DNA from: CAYWMP01 sp964459445
GTDB lineage: Bacteria > Desulfobacterota > DSM-4660 > Desulfatiglandales > HGW-15
DNA length: 16,088 nucleotides
Assembly (NCBI GenBank): GCA_964459445.1
Contig: CAYWMP010000137.1
Coordinates: 1 to 16,088 of the forward strand
Direction: 5' to 3'
In this document: positions 1-7,617 of the stretch, piece after piece
How the letters are laid out: every line of letters begins with the position of its first letter
Position numbering within the stretch: the first letter of the stretch is position 1
Notes under the pieces: generated by a model
Database searches by the model: none
What the model saw: only the letters and a program-made list of their open reading frames with translations
Told to the model about the DNA's origin: nothing
Program-made: the position numbers and the translations under genes

Positions 1-2264
1 TTCACCAAATCTCTGGCACGCTCCCCTGCCTTGTAAATTTGCTTCATGTTCTGTTGCAGAGGGCTCCCGGAAGGAAGATCCATCATCACCATCTCCGAGT
101 GGATCATGATCGGGGAGAGGATGTTGTTGAAATCATGGGCGATGCCGCCAGCAAGGGTGCCGACAGATTCCAATTTTTGGGCCTGTTGGAGTTGAGATTC
201 AAGTTTTTTCCGCTCGGTGATATCCCTGATAACGGCAACGTGACCTCTTATCGACCCATCAGGCTCTTTTATCGCGGAAGTCACATTCTCCGTTGAAATG
301 ATGGCGCCTTGCTTACGCATAAACTCCCACTCCGTCCTGTAGAAGCCTTGTCTCTCGATTACCGGATATGCGGTCTCCCCAAAAGAACGGAAGCTCTCAT
401 CTGATTGGTGGATGAGTCTAATGGAATGACCCTCCACCTCACTCCTTTCATAACCAAATAGATCAAGGAAGGCTTGATTGCAGGAAACGATCTTCCTCTT
501 GATGTCCAGCATCAGGATGGCATCGGACGAACTCTCTACCAGGGTCCGGTATCTTTCTTCACTCTCCCGTAATGCCTCTTCTGTTTTTTTTCTTTCTGTA
601 ATATTAAACGCGAGTTCAAACCTCACATTCCTGCCATCAGGCCATCTTATGATTCGATCGGTGATCCAGAAATCCTGGTCCAGGTTCGGATTGTGGTATT
701 CCCACTCGTAGGGTTTTCCCTTATCTCTCATAATAATCTCGTTTGTGCAAAAATCGCACGGGGCCTCCAGTCCCTGGAATTCCCTGTAACAGATACCGCC
801 CACAAGCTCCTTCTGAAAGGCATCCCGGAGGGTCCTGTTCGCAAACAGTATTTCATAGGTTTGAGGATCGGCGACATAGATGACTTCGTTGATGCTCTCA
901 AATATTGATAAAAGCTGTTCCCTTTCGAATGACAACGATTCCTCCACCGCCTTCCTGTGACTTATATCCCGATAGATTCCATATGCTCCTACAACTTCAT
1001 CATGAATGATCACGGGCACCCCAAAGAATTCAACGTCTACGAGAGTCCCATCTTTTCTGTATCGCTTACCCGCCCCATGAATTGCCTCCCCCCTGAGTGT
1101 CTTTTTGGTATGGGAGATGGCATCTTCCATGAATTCCTTTCCTGCAATCACTTCATCGAGATTCCTGCCAAGGATCTCGGATTCTTGAAACTGGAAAAGG
1201 GTTTCAAAATGCCGGTTGCATGAAACAATATGATGCCTTTCATCAAGTGTGACAATGGATAATCCGCTGTGCCGGATCAATGACTCCAGATGTCTCTTCT
1301 GATATTCCAACTCCTGCTCAGATCGCTTCCTGTCACTGATATCAACAGATACGGACAGGACGAAGGCTTCTCCTCCTATCTCTATAACCTCTCCGGAGAA
1401 CAGCATAAAGAGCATCTCACCGCTCTTCATGCGGCTCCTTACCTCAACATTGCGGACCGATCCTTTCTCTTTAATTTCGCGGATTATTTGGCGGCGCTCA
1501 TCCGGATCAACCCAACTGTCCAGCTCCATGGATGTGCGGCCGACCACCTCTTCTCTTTGATATCCGGTTGTCCTTAAGAACGTCTCATTCACGTCAATAT
1601 ACCGGTCCTCTTCAAGGGAACTGAGCACCACCCAGACAGGGCTTTCATGAAATGCCTTTGTGAACTTTTCCTCGGATATCCGCAAATCTCCTGTGAGCCT
1701 GTCCACTTCAGTAGTCGTCCAGCGTGTGAACACTGTCGTTAAAATAGTGCCGATAATCAGGGCAGCGAGGCAAAGAACTATGATCACTACAAGCAGAGAC
1801 CGCACCTCAAGGTCCATCTTATCCTGAGATAATCCTATGTGGAGAACCGCACTCCCCTCTCCTATACCTGCCGCCATATCAAACATTACGGCTCCTGCCC
1901 TGTCCCTGAACTTCCAGATGGAGACCATATCTCGTGCCGGCCCCGGACGGTCAAGCAAAGCCCGAGGTATGCCCCTGTCAAAGGTATGAGCGTAGGAGCG
2001 GCCCTCTTTTTCGATAAAGGCATACCTGCATACCGCAATAGAATGGACCAGGGCCCGGAGGATCTTATTCAAGGCCACGCGGTCATCCCAGAGCATTAAC
2101 CGATCACTTTCCCGGGCGCGTGTACGAACCTCGAGCTTAAGAATCCCGATTATCTCTTTTCGGTGGTGACGGACAGCAAAAACAGCATAGCTCGCCCCGG
2201 TGCCAACCACCAGCAGGATGATTAACGTTATAGCACGGAAAAAGACCTTTCTTCTCAAGCTCAT
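1..2264 (-). CDS. Multi-PAS membrane sensor histidine kinase, 3' end cut by window edge
   Basis: Reading the minus strand from the ATG at 2264 gives an uninterrupted frame of about 754 codons that leaves the window before its stop. Residues about 12-31 form a membrane segment, 32-155 an extracytoplasmic region and 157-179 a second membrane segment. Four PAS domains follow at roughly 195-310, 310-435, 435-557 and 565-683, each ending in the usual D-I-(S/T)-x-R-K linker. Near residue 700 begins a HisKA domain with QKLESVGTLAGGIAHDFNN; the phospho-accepting histidine is about residue 710. The ATPase domain, and any receiver domain, lie outside the window. The start is fixed by a GGGAG ribosome site about 10 bases upstream and by the ATGA overlap with the preceding binding-protein gene, which implies translational coupling. 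The H-D-F-N-N form of the H-box is typical of PAS kinases of the NtrB-like or hybrid kind. The signal is unknown, but coupling to a PhnD-like lipoprotein suggests that protein presents the ligand. PAS3 has a cysteine pair (C-D-F-C), which might bind a metal or sense redox; that is speculative. Confidence 0.93.
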   Translation of the reverse strand, partial: MSLRRKVFFRAITLIILLVVGTGASYAVFAVRHHRKEIIGILKLEVRTRARESDRLMLWDDRVALNKILRALVHSIAVCRYAFIEKEGRSYAHTFDRGIPRALLDRPGPARDMVSIWKFRDRAGAVMFDMAAGIGEGSAVLHIGLSQDKMDLEVRSLLVVIIVLCLAALIIGTILTTVFTRWTTTEVDRLTGDLRISEEKFTKAFHESPVWVVLSSLEEDRYIDVNETFLRTTGYQREEVVGRTSMELDSWVDPDERRQIIREIKEKGSVRNVEVRSRMKSGEMLFMLFSGEVIEIGGEAFVLSVSVDISDRKRSEQELEYQKRHLESLIRHSGLSIVTLDERHHIVSCNRHFETLFQFQESEILGRNLDEVIAGKEFMEDAISHTKKTLRGEAIHGAGKRYRKDGTLVDVEFFGVPVIIHDEVVGAYGIYRDISHRKAVEESLSFEREQLLSIFESINEVIYVADPQTYEILFANRTLRDAFQKELVGGICYREFQGLEAPCDFCTNEIIMRDKGKPYEWEYHNPNLDQDFWITDRIIRWPDGRNVRFELAFNITERKKTEEALRESEERYRTLVESSSDAILMLDIKRKIVSCNQAFLDLFGYERSEVEGHSIRLIHQSDESFRSFGETAYPVIERQGFYRTEWEFMRKQGAIISTENVTSAIKEPDGSIRGHVAVIRDITERKKLESQLQQAQKLESVGTLAGGIAHDFNNILSPIMIHSEMVMMDLPSGSPLQQNMKQIYKAGERARDLV

Positions 2265-3268
2265 GGGCTTTTCTCCCTTTTCTCTTTTATCCATCGGCGC
2301 ATCTCGCGTACCGTGTCATACATGGTGTCTTTCCCTTCCCAAAAACGGTCGATCTGAAGACGATCGAGCAGTGCCTTGGCATCCCTGTCCTCATGGAGGG
2401 AGAGGAAGATCGCTTTTAGGCGTTTTTTCAAGTCCGGATCCAGTTCAGGTTGGACCACGACCGGAGGGATGCCGTAAGGGGGAGATTTTTCGATGATCCG
2501 GGTCTGGTACGTAAGGGAAGGATCGATACTGTTCATGAATTCCCAGATCAGGGAATCCACAGCCGCCCCATCAGCGTGCCCATCGGCCACGGCCCGGATC
2601 GAGTTATCGTGGTTTCCGCTGAAAAAGGTATCCTGAAAAAAAGATTCCGGTGTCTCTTCACGCCGGGCGAGCATATAGGTGGGCACGAGACAGCCCGTGT
2701 TCGAGTGGGGGTCTGTGAAGGCAAACCGCTTTCCTTTCAAATCATCAAAGGTCTCAAAGGGGCTGTCACGATGCACAATGATGTAGGAATGGTAGACCTT
2801 CTGTCCATGGGCAACAGGGACGACCAGTATCTCCATGCCGAACTCATCGTGACCCAGAACATAGGGGCCTGTACAGACAAAGGCCACGTCCACCTCCTTT
2901 TCAGCCACCATGGCGTTTACTTCCCCGTAGGTTCGCCGCTTTAAAAAGACGGCCCGCCTGCCCATGCGGTTTGCGACCAGGCGAATCAGGTCTTTATAGA
3001 AATCCCGGGTTGTTTCAGGCGAAATCATGGCGGCGACAGCCACGCGAAGCGCAGGCTTATGGTTATTTACCGGGGAAGCGCCCTCATCCTTGACCACATT
3101 CTCCATATCCACCTGGGGGACCTCCTCGCCGCAGGAGAAGATAAACAGTGAAAGTGCCGCTCCGCATAGAATAACTGCAAGCATCAGCAGAAATCTTGGG
3201 TCATTTTGGAACCATAGATATAAACGCCGTTTTCCTGCCTGTCTCATTCCTGATTTAAGAGATCTCAT
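2261..3268 (-). CDS. PhnD/phosphonate-type periplasmic substrate-binding lipoprotein
   Basis: This 335-aa protein belongs to the PhnD/SsuA-like solute-binding family (phosphate/phosphite/phosphonate type). A basic N-terminus and hydrophobic segment end in I-F-S-C at about residues 43-46, an imperfect lipobox, so it is probably a lipoprotein. The mature domain begins with K-P-A-L-R-V-A-V and carries family hallmarks: DVAFVCTGPYVLG, the D-P-x-S-N-T-G-C-L-V-P ligand loop, and the G-N-H-D-N-S-I-R-A-V...A-A-V-D-S block. A longer frame could start at a TTG at 3292, but the ATG at 3268 has a good AAGGGA site about 7 bases upstream and is preferred. The stop overlaps the kinase ATG by four bases. There is no permease or ATPase subunit beside it, so a sensory role feeding the kinase is more likely than transport. 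The ligand cannot be named from sequence; PhnD-like proteins also bind other small anions. Confidence 0.9.
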   Translation of the reverse strand: MRSLKSGMRQAGKRRLYLWFQNDPRFLLMLAVILCGAALSLFIFSCGEEVPQVDMENVVKDEGASPVNNHKPALRVAVAAMISPETTRDFYKDLIRLVANRMGRRAVFLKRRTYGEVNAMVAEKEVDVAFVCTGPYVLGHDEFGMEILVVPVAHGQKVYHSYIIVHRDSPFETFDDLKGKRFAFTDPHSNTGCLVPTYMLARREETPESFFQDTFFSGNHDNSIRAVADGHADGAAVDSLIWEFMNSIDPSLTYQTRIIEKSPPYGIPPVVVQPELDPDLKKRLKAIFLSLHEDRDAKALLDRLQIDRFWEGKDTMYDTVREMRRWIKEKREKSP

Positions 3269-3291
3269 TGGTCTTCCCTTGTGTAACTTCA

Positions 3292-3297
3292 ATTATA
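3292..3297 (-). promoter_or_regulatory. Candidate -10 box for the binding-protein/kinase pair
   Basis: On the minus strand a perfect TATAAT lies 24 bases upstream of the chosen ATG at 3268, in the 129-base gap after the ATPase stop. The only -35-like sequence (TTGGCG at 3318-3323) is 20 bases away, which is too far for a good sigma-70 promoter. If real, it gives the pair its own promoter; otherwise they depend on readthrough from the ATPase gene. Confidence 0.3.
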
Positions 3298-3397
3298 GGG
3301 GTTCACAGGTTCAGGCCCGCCAATTGGAATATATACCTGCCAGAGAAAGATTGAAGATTGTGGAGTTGAATTTTCAGCGTGAAGCTGGGTATGGCAA

Positions 3398-4555
3398 TCA
3401 CCCTGATTTGACTTTGCCTGATATTCTTTCCTCCATTTGTCTTTTCAGCCACATGGATAGAATCGGGTCCACAAGCTGCCAGTGACCTGTCTTTTCATTT
3501 TTTTCGATCAGATCAAGGTCGGCCAATTGTCTTGTCGAATGCTGCATCCCCCCGACAGAGCCGAGCCTGTGCTTTTGAATGTATCCGCTTGCGAGGATTT
3601 TCTCGGTCGTTTCCAGGGCAAGTGCCTTCAAAAGAAGACGCTGGTGGGGCGAAAGGCCCTGAATAATGGCTTCAAATACAGGCTTTTCGGATAAAACCAG
3701 TTTTTCAAGCCCTTCCTGAATCGCTTGTTCTGTTATTTTTCCATCACTCTCGTAAACAAAAAAGGCGAGTTTTTGGGCGTAGTAGGGATGGTATGCCACT
3801 ATGGAGGATATCCGGAGTCCAAGTTCATTGGGGCATCGTTTCCGGCCCGCTCTAAACTGGTCTACAACGAATTTCCCCAAATCCTTTGGAGGCAACAACC
3901 GCAAGGGATAGTTTATTGCACTCTGAAAAAAAGGGCGTTGTCTTTCGTTAAAAATTCCCAAAAGAACCCGCCTTCTGCTTCCCACAAAAAAATAAGAGGC
4001 CGGATGTTGCTGGATATGTGATCTCAAATTGGCCTCTATGCTCAAGGCCTCTCTCAATGTGACGATCTCCTGGAATTCGTCAAACACAATATTCACAAGA
4101 TTCTTTGTCCCGTTGATGAATTGACCCAAAGAAGCCATCGTTTCATCGAGGAGGTCAAGACCGCCTTTACCTCCCGATGCAGCTTCTACGCTCAGGGATA
4201 TGCCTCCATCGGGATTCGGTTTTATAACAGGGCGAAAAGACAATATCGTTCGAAGCGCCGTCTTCCAGAGAGGATCGTTCCCATGGGTGACAGCAAAAAC
4301 GGCTTTGGCTGTTCTAACGGCGACATCTTCAACTGATCCGACTCCAAAAAAATCGGCAAATATTGTAACGGCTCCGTTTTGGGCCAGCCTTTTCTGGACC
4401 CTCTTTACCAATGAAGTTTTTCCATACCGCCTTGGAGAGAACAGGACGACATTGGCCTTTGCCTCAGCATAGGATTGAAGCTCCTTCAATTCTTCGTCCC
4501 TATCACAAAAGGGCGCATCTGTTGGTATTTCCTGTATATAGAATGGATTTTCCAC
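3398..4555 (-). CDS. STAND-type P-loop ATPase (archaeal ATPase_2-like) with C-terminal winged helix
   Basis: This is a 385-aa soluble protein. The N-terminal pattern F-C-D-R-D-E-E-L-K-E-L is the usual lead-in of the ATPase_2/MNS-STAND family. Walker A is FSPRRYGKTSLV at about residues 39-50, the S-P-R-R-x-G-K-T variant typical of this family. Walker B is LVNIVFDEFQE at about 153-163. A sensor-like strand, Y-F-F-V-G-S-R-R-R, follows at 188-196. The C-terminal third (about 300-375) looks like a winged helix that could bind DNA or a partner. The start is a GTG with no clear Shine-Dalgarno sequence; no ATG lies in a better place. Family members are molecular switches or ATPases of mostly unknown role, often found in accessory DNA. 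It lies upstream of the binding protein and kinase on the same strand but 129 bases away, so a functional link is uncertain. Upstream are tandem 14-bp repeats and a promoter-like sequence. Confidence 0.88.
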   Translation of the reverse strand: MENPFYIQEIPTDAPFCDRDEELKELQSYAEAKANVVLFSPRRYGKTSLVKRVQKRLAQNGAVTIFADFFGVGSVEDVAVRTAKAVFAVTHGNDPLWKTALRTILSFRPVIKPNPDGGISLSVEAASGGKGGLDLLDETMASLGQFINGTKNLVNIVFDEFQEIVTLREALSIEANLRSHIQQHPASYFFVGSRRRVLLGIFNERQRPFFQSAINYPLRLLPPKDLGKFVVDQFRAGRKRCPNELGLRISSIVAYHPYYAQKLAFFVYESDGKITEQAIQEGLEKLVLSEKPVFEAIIQGLSPHQRLLLKALALETTEKILASGYIQKHRLGSVGGMQHSTRQLADLDLIEKNEKTGHWQLVDPILSMWLKRQMEERISGKVKSG

Positions 4556-4560
4556 GGGAT

Positions 4561-4616
4561 TGAATTATTGATTTTGAATTATTATATATCAATTATTGTA
4601 CTTCAATAATGAAACT
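4561..4616. repeat. Four tandem 14-bp direct repeats upstream of the ATPase gene
   Basis: Four consecutive 14-base units start at 4561, 4575, 4589 and 4603: TGAATTATTGATTT, TGAATTATTATATA, TCAATTATTGTACT and TCAATAATGAAACT. The shared core is T-(G/C)-A-A-T-t-A-T-T. The array ends 5 bases from the ATPase GTG start and overlaps the predicted promoter. Its spacing and position suit binding of a repressor to successive sites, possibly the ATPase's own winged helix. It is too short and AT-rich to exclude chance. Confidence 0.55.
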
Positions 4617-4631
4617 GATCGTAAATGTCAA
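4603..4631 (-). promoter_or_regulatory. Candidate sigma-70 promoter of the ATPase gene
   Basis: On the minus strand a perfect -35 box TTGACA (4626-4631) is followed after exactly 17 bases by TATTGA (4603-4608), a weak -10. Transcription would begin inside the 14-bp repeat array, roughly 40 bases before the GTG at 4555. A better -10, TATAAT, lies further downstream within the repeats but has no well-spaced -35. Confidence 0.4.
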
Positions 4632-4693
4632 GTCACTTTTTTCTGTTTCCATGAATTGAATTGGAATTGGGGGGGAGGATGGGACATGTGCGG

Positions 4694-4728
4694 TAGGCAG
4701 TTGGCAGTTGGCAGTCGGCAATAGGCAG
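4694..4728. repeat. Degenerate 7-bp tandem repeat
   Basis: Five heptamers in a row read TAGGCAG, TTGGCAG, TTGGCAG, TCGGCAA and TAGGCAG, and looser G-rich heptamer-like sequence continues to about 4760. Short G/C-rich heptamer repeats of this style occur in intergenic DNA of many bacteria and likely arise by slippage. No spacers or palindromes are present, so this is not a CRISPR array. Confidence 0.75.
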
Positions 4729-4955
4729 AAAGGGATAGGGAGTAAGCGGTGAGCAGTGCTCAAAGAGGGCAAACGACGGACAAGACGATAAACCTCATAG
4801 TAATAATTGACAGCGGACTACGGACACCTGATCAATAGATCCTCGCCGAAGTCTATCCTGCGACAGATGTGGTGTGCGGGAATAGGACCGGATTTCCTGA
4901 AATTTGCATATTGCGATTTAATTGTCATATTTGGGTTTTATAAAGGAGGTCTGGC

Positions 4956-7337
4956 ATGGAACCGTGCGCTGTAGAGTTTCCTTTCAAATGTATCCTCAGC
5001 CTTGAACGTCTTATTCAGTTCTGGGATCAGGCCCTATCAGAGGGGGATTCCGTCAAGGCGGATTTTGCAGCAAAAATTCATGAAGCCTTGAACAAGGCCC
5101 CGGAGTTGCGGGAGCCCATCGAGGACCTTGCGATCATCGAAAAGCACCAGAACATCGTTGATATGCTTATGTGTGTGGTCTTTCCCCCCGCATTCATGGA
5201 CACGGATTACTCGGCTGCCTTCGTGCCTTTTGATTCCAAACCATTCTATGCCACCAAAGCCTTCAAAAGCCTCCTGATGCAGGATGACCAGGATTTTGAC
5301 TGTTGTTCAAATATCGACAGGGATCAATGGGCCTGGGGGAGATTCATGAAGGCCTATCTCCAGATCCTTCGGGTTTATTATGATATCGATTTGACCTTCG
5401 AATACCCTCTGGTCGTAACGGCAAAGGATCCGGACACGGGCCTGGATCGGTATCTGAAAATCACGATGGATCCCAAATTTGCTGATGTAAAGAAGGTTGG
5501 AAATCCAAAGCCTCTGTCCGAGAGTGATAAAGAACGCCTACTTGCCCACATCGACGATCCGGCGGTATGGATGGAGATCATCCCACCCGAGAATTTTGAA
5601 TTCCACGGGTTCGGGGTGTTCAGGGCCGTTGACGTGACGGACCAGGAAGTCTTGTCATCTTTGAAGCGGGATCTCATCGAAAAAGAGGCCATATTTTCCC
5701 AGGCAAATTTCGAGCGCCTCGAAGAAAACCTCAAAACCTTTCTCCAGATGCCGGATCTCATCATGGGTCTTGCCGCCTTCAAAGGGGATCAGATTCTCAT
5801 CCTCAGTCATCATCACAAAATCGAAAAGGGTTGCATTTTTGCCGACTCCACGCATTTTACGATGAAGGATTATGAAGGTTCGATATTTGCCAGTGCAGTG
5901 GAAAAGGGTGAATCCGTGGTTATTGAGGATTTGCGGAATCTACAGAATAAGACAATCCTGGAAGACCACTTTATTGAGATCGGCGTGCGCAGTGTTTATA
6001 TCGCTCCTCTTTACTTTCAGGACAATCTCCTCGGGACATTCGCTCTGAAGTCACCACACCCCGGCGCCTTGAACGCGTTGAATACCACCAAGCTTTTGGA
6101 AATCTTGCCTCTCTTCTCCATGGCTTTAAACCGGAGCATGGAAGAGCTAAACCATCGGGTCCAGTCCATCATTAAGGAAAAATGTACGGCCATACACCCC
6201 TCCGTTGAATGGCGTTTTCAGGAAGCGGCCCTCAATTACATGGAAAGACATGATGAAACACCGGCGGGACTGGAACCCATTGTTTTTCGCAATGTCTATC
6301 CCCTCTACGGTGCAAGCGATGTAAGGGGATCAAGCGATCATAGAAATGCCGCTATTCAATCAGATCTGATCGATCATCTTGAAATGAGCAAGGAGATCAT
6401 TCAGCTTGGGAAAAAGCACAGACCGTTGCCCATTTTGGATGCCCTTTCCTATAGGATTGACAAAAATATTAAAGAGATTGAAACCGGACTAAGTTCCGGA
6501 GATGAAGTTGCCAAACTCGACTTTATCCGGTTCGAGGTGGAATCGGTTTTTGACCACATTCAGGGATTCGATTCAGAGGTTAAAGAAAAAATTGAGGCCT
6601 ATCGGGACACCCTGGAACCCGGCATGGGAACCCTTTACCGGAAACGGAAAGACTTTGAGGAGAGCATCACGAAGATCAATGAATCGGTCTCAGCCTACCT
6701 GGATAAAGAGGAAGAGACCGCCCAGAGCTTTTTTCCCCACTATTTTGAAAAAATGAAGACCGATGGGGTTGACCATACCATCTACATCGGTGCCTCAATG
6801 GTTGAAAGTGGGGAGTTCGATCCCTTGTACCTGAGAAACCTCCGTTTGTGGCAGCTCCTGGTAATGTGCGGTGTCGTTCGCTTGTCCGAACAACTCAAAG
6901 AGAGCCTGAAGGTGCCCCTGGAAACCTCCCATCTTATCCTTGTCCAGAATACGCCACTCTCGATTCGCTTTCGACAGGACGAAAGACGTTTCGACGTGGA
7001 CGGGGCCTACGATATCCGACACGAAATCATCAAGAAGCGAATCGACAAGGCCCTGATTAAGGGTAGCCCAGACCGGCTGACCCAGCCTGGGAAAATCGCC
7101 ATCGTATACTCCCACAGGCGAGAGGCCTTCGAGTACAAGGAGTATATAGACTACCTCCAGGCGTCCGGATACCTGGAAACGGGGGTAGAGGATCTTGAGT
7201 TGCAGGATCTGCAGGGCGTACAGGGGCTAAAGGCCTTGAGGGTGGCGGTGAACCTCCAGGCATCCCAGGTTAAAAAGCCTATTGAGCCGGAGGTCATCGA
7301 TAGGGCTGTTAGGGCTATGCCCAAAGTCGCAGCTTGA
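4956..7337 (+). CDS. GAF-domain protein, 793 aa, conserved unknown
   Basis: The start has an excellent AAGGAGGT ribosome site 5 bases upstream of the ATG. The 793-residue protein has no signal peptide or membrane segment and should be cytoplasmic. Residues about 1-245 form a helical N-terminal domain of unknown type. Residues about 250-398 resemble a GAF domain, with A-A-F-K-G-D-Q-I-L-I-L-S and the late strand VRSVYIAPLYFQDNLLGTFAL. It is followed by a conserved-looking block NVYPLYGASDVRGSSDHRN (446-464) and a long helical C-terminal region. I recall the Y-P-L-Y-G-x-x-D-(V/I)-(R/K)-G-S-S motif from long GAF proteins common in Bacteroidetes; this needs a search. No kinase, cyclase or output domain is evident, so it may be a ligand-binding regulator. 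The stop codon TGA at 7335-7337 is also the first three bases of a dispersed repeat, so the original C-terminus may have been altered by insertion. Confidence 0.88.
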   Translation: MEPCAVEFPFKCILSLERLIQFWDQALSEGDSVKADFAAKIHEALNKAPELREPIEDLAIIEKHQNIVDMLMCVVFPPAFMDTDYSAAFVPFDSKPFYATKAFKSLLMQDDQDFDCCSNIDRDQWAWGRFMKAYLQILRVYYDIDLTFEYPLVVTAKDPDTGLDRYLKITMDPKFADVKKVGNPKPLSESDKERLLAHIDDPAVWMEIIPPENFEFHGFGVFRAVDVTDQEVLSSLKRDLIEKEAIFSQANFERLEENLKTFLQMPDLIMGLAAFKGDQILILSHHHKIEKGCIFADSTHFTMKDYEGSIFASAVEKGESVVIEDLRNLQNKTILEDHFIEIGVRSVYIAPLYFQDNLLGTFALKSPHPGALNALNTTKLLEILPLFSMALNRSMEELNHRVQSIIKEKCTAIHPSVEWRFQEAALNYMERHDETPAGLEPIVFRNVYPLYGASDVRGSSDHRNAAIQSDLIDHLEMSKEIIQLGKKHRPLPILDALSYRIDKNIKEIETGLSSGDEVAKLDFIRFEVESVFDHIQGFDSEVKEKIEAYRDTLEPGMGTLYRKRKDFEESITKINESVSAYLDKEEETAQSFFPHYFEKMKTDGVDHTIYIGASMVESGEFDPLYLRNLRLWQLLVMCGVVRLSEQLKESLKVPLETSHLILVQNTPLSIRFRQDERRFDVDGAYDIRHEIIKKRIDKALIKGSPDRLTQPGKIAIVYSHRREAFEYKEYIDYLQASGYLETGVEDLELQDLQGVQGLKALRVAVNLQASQVKKPIEPEVIDRAVRAMPKVAA

Positions 7338-7552
7338 GACCTTCGGATAACGCCCCCTTTTGCCCAACCTTCCGTCTTCGCTACGCGCAGCGCAGGCGCT
7401 TGCGCCGCGTGAAGCTACGACGGGACAAGCTGCATCAGGCTCAAATTCCAATCCTCAAAATACTACAGAGTATTCCTGTGGTTAATCCGGGCGGATAAAA
7501 ATCCTCGCCTTCATTGACCCTGACCAAAATTGAGTATTTTGTTAAGGCCTCC
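7335..7552 (-). repeat. Diverged, inverted copy of the dispersed MITE-like repeat (copy 1)
   Basis: Read on the minus strand, this stretch aligns with copies 2 and 3: an imperfect left end (GGAGGCCTTAACAAAATACT), then CTCAATTTTGGTCAGGG, then the core CCACAGGAATACTCTGTAG and TATTTTGAGGATTGGAATTT. The far terminal repeat is TGAGACCTTCGGATAACGCC at 7335 on the plus strand, matching the ends of copy 2 at about 16 of 21 positions. It is longer (218 versus 144 bases) because it carries an inserted 14-base tract near 7486-7500 and an insertion at roughly 7370-7425. It lies between two convergent genes, and its first TGA forms the stop of the GAF gene. Confidence 0.75.
7372..7426. repeat. GC-rich imperfect inverted repeat inserted within repeat copy 1
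   Basis: The segment from TCCGTCTTCGCTACGCG to CGCGTGAAGCTACGACGGGA is an imperfect inverted repeat. At its centre is the hairpin GGCGC-TT-GCGCC (about 7394-7405). It is absent from repeat copy 2 and is much more GC-rich than its surroundings, so it looks like a separate REP-like insertion into the older element. It could act as a bidirectional transcription barrier between the two convergent genes, but there is no T-run next to the stem. Confidence 0.45.
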
Positions 7553-7576
7553 ACAAAATATTCCTAATAGCTTTCC

Positions 7577-7601
7577 AAAAAAAAGATTAAGACTAAGAGT
7601 C
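7577..7601 (-). terminator. Weak candidate terminator of the exported coiled-coil protein gene
   Basis: On the minus strand, just after the TAA at 7618, the short palindrome GACTCTTAGTC (7591-7601) is followed within 6 bases by a run of eight T (7577-7584). The stem is only four pairs, so the call is weak. No better intrinsic terminator is seen between the two convergent genes. Confidence 0.3.
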
Positions 7602-7617
7602 GGCGTATGAATTGGCC

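Larger units (their letters stand above)
4556..4955. other. Intergenic region between divergent ATPase and GAF genes
   Basis: This 400-base gap holds the 14-bp repeats and ATPase promoter candidate at its left end and a short heptamer repeat run at 4694-4728. At its right end (4943-4950) is the strong AAGGAGGT ribosome site of the GAF gene. No credible open frame on either strand and no clear promoter for the GAF gene was recognised. Confidence 0.7.

Noticed and set aside
2450..2944. A 164-aa plus-strand ORF opposite the binding-protein gene, and similar frames opposite mttB and mtbB.
   Set aside because: They are antisense shadows of well-supported genes, without ribosome sites or family resemblance.
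3269..3292. A longer start (TTG at 3292) for the PhnD-like protein.
   Set aside because: TTG without a good ribosome site and overlapping a TATAAT box; the ATG at 3268 has AAGGGA at proper distance.
4694..4760. CRISPR-like or iteron array in the heptamer repeats.
   Set aside because: The units are 7 bases with no spacers and no palindromy, typical of simple slippage repeats.
4951..4971. A sigma-54-like TGGCAT...TGC match.
   Set aside because: It lies across the GAF gene start codon, so it cannot serve as that gene's promoter, and the -12 part is poor.
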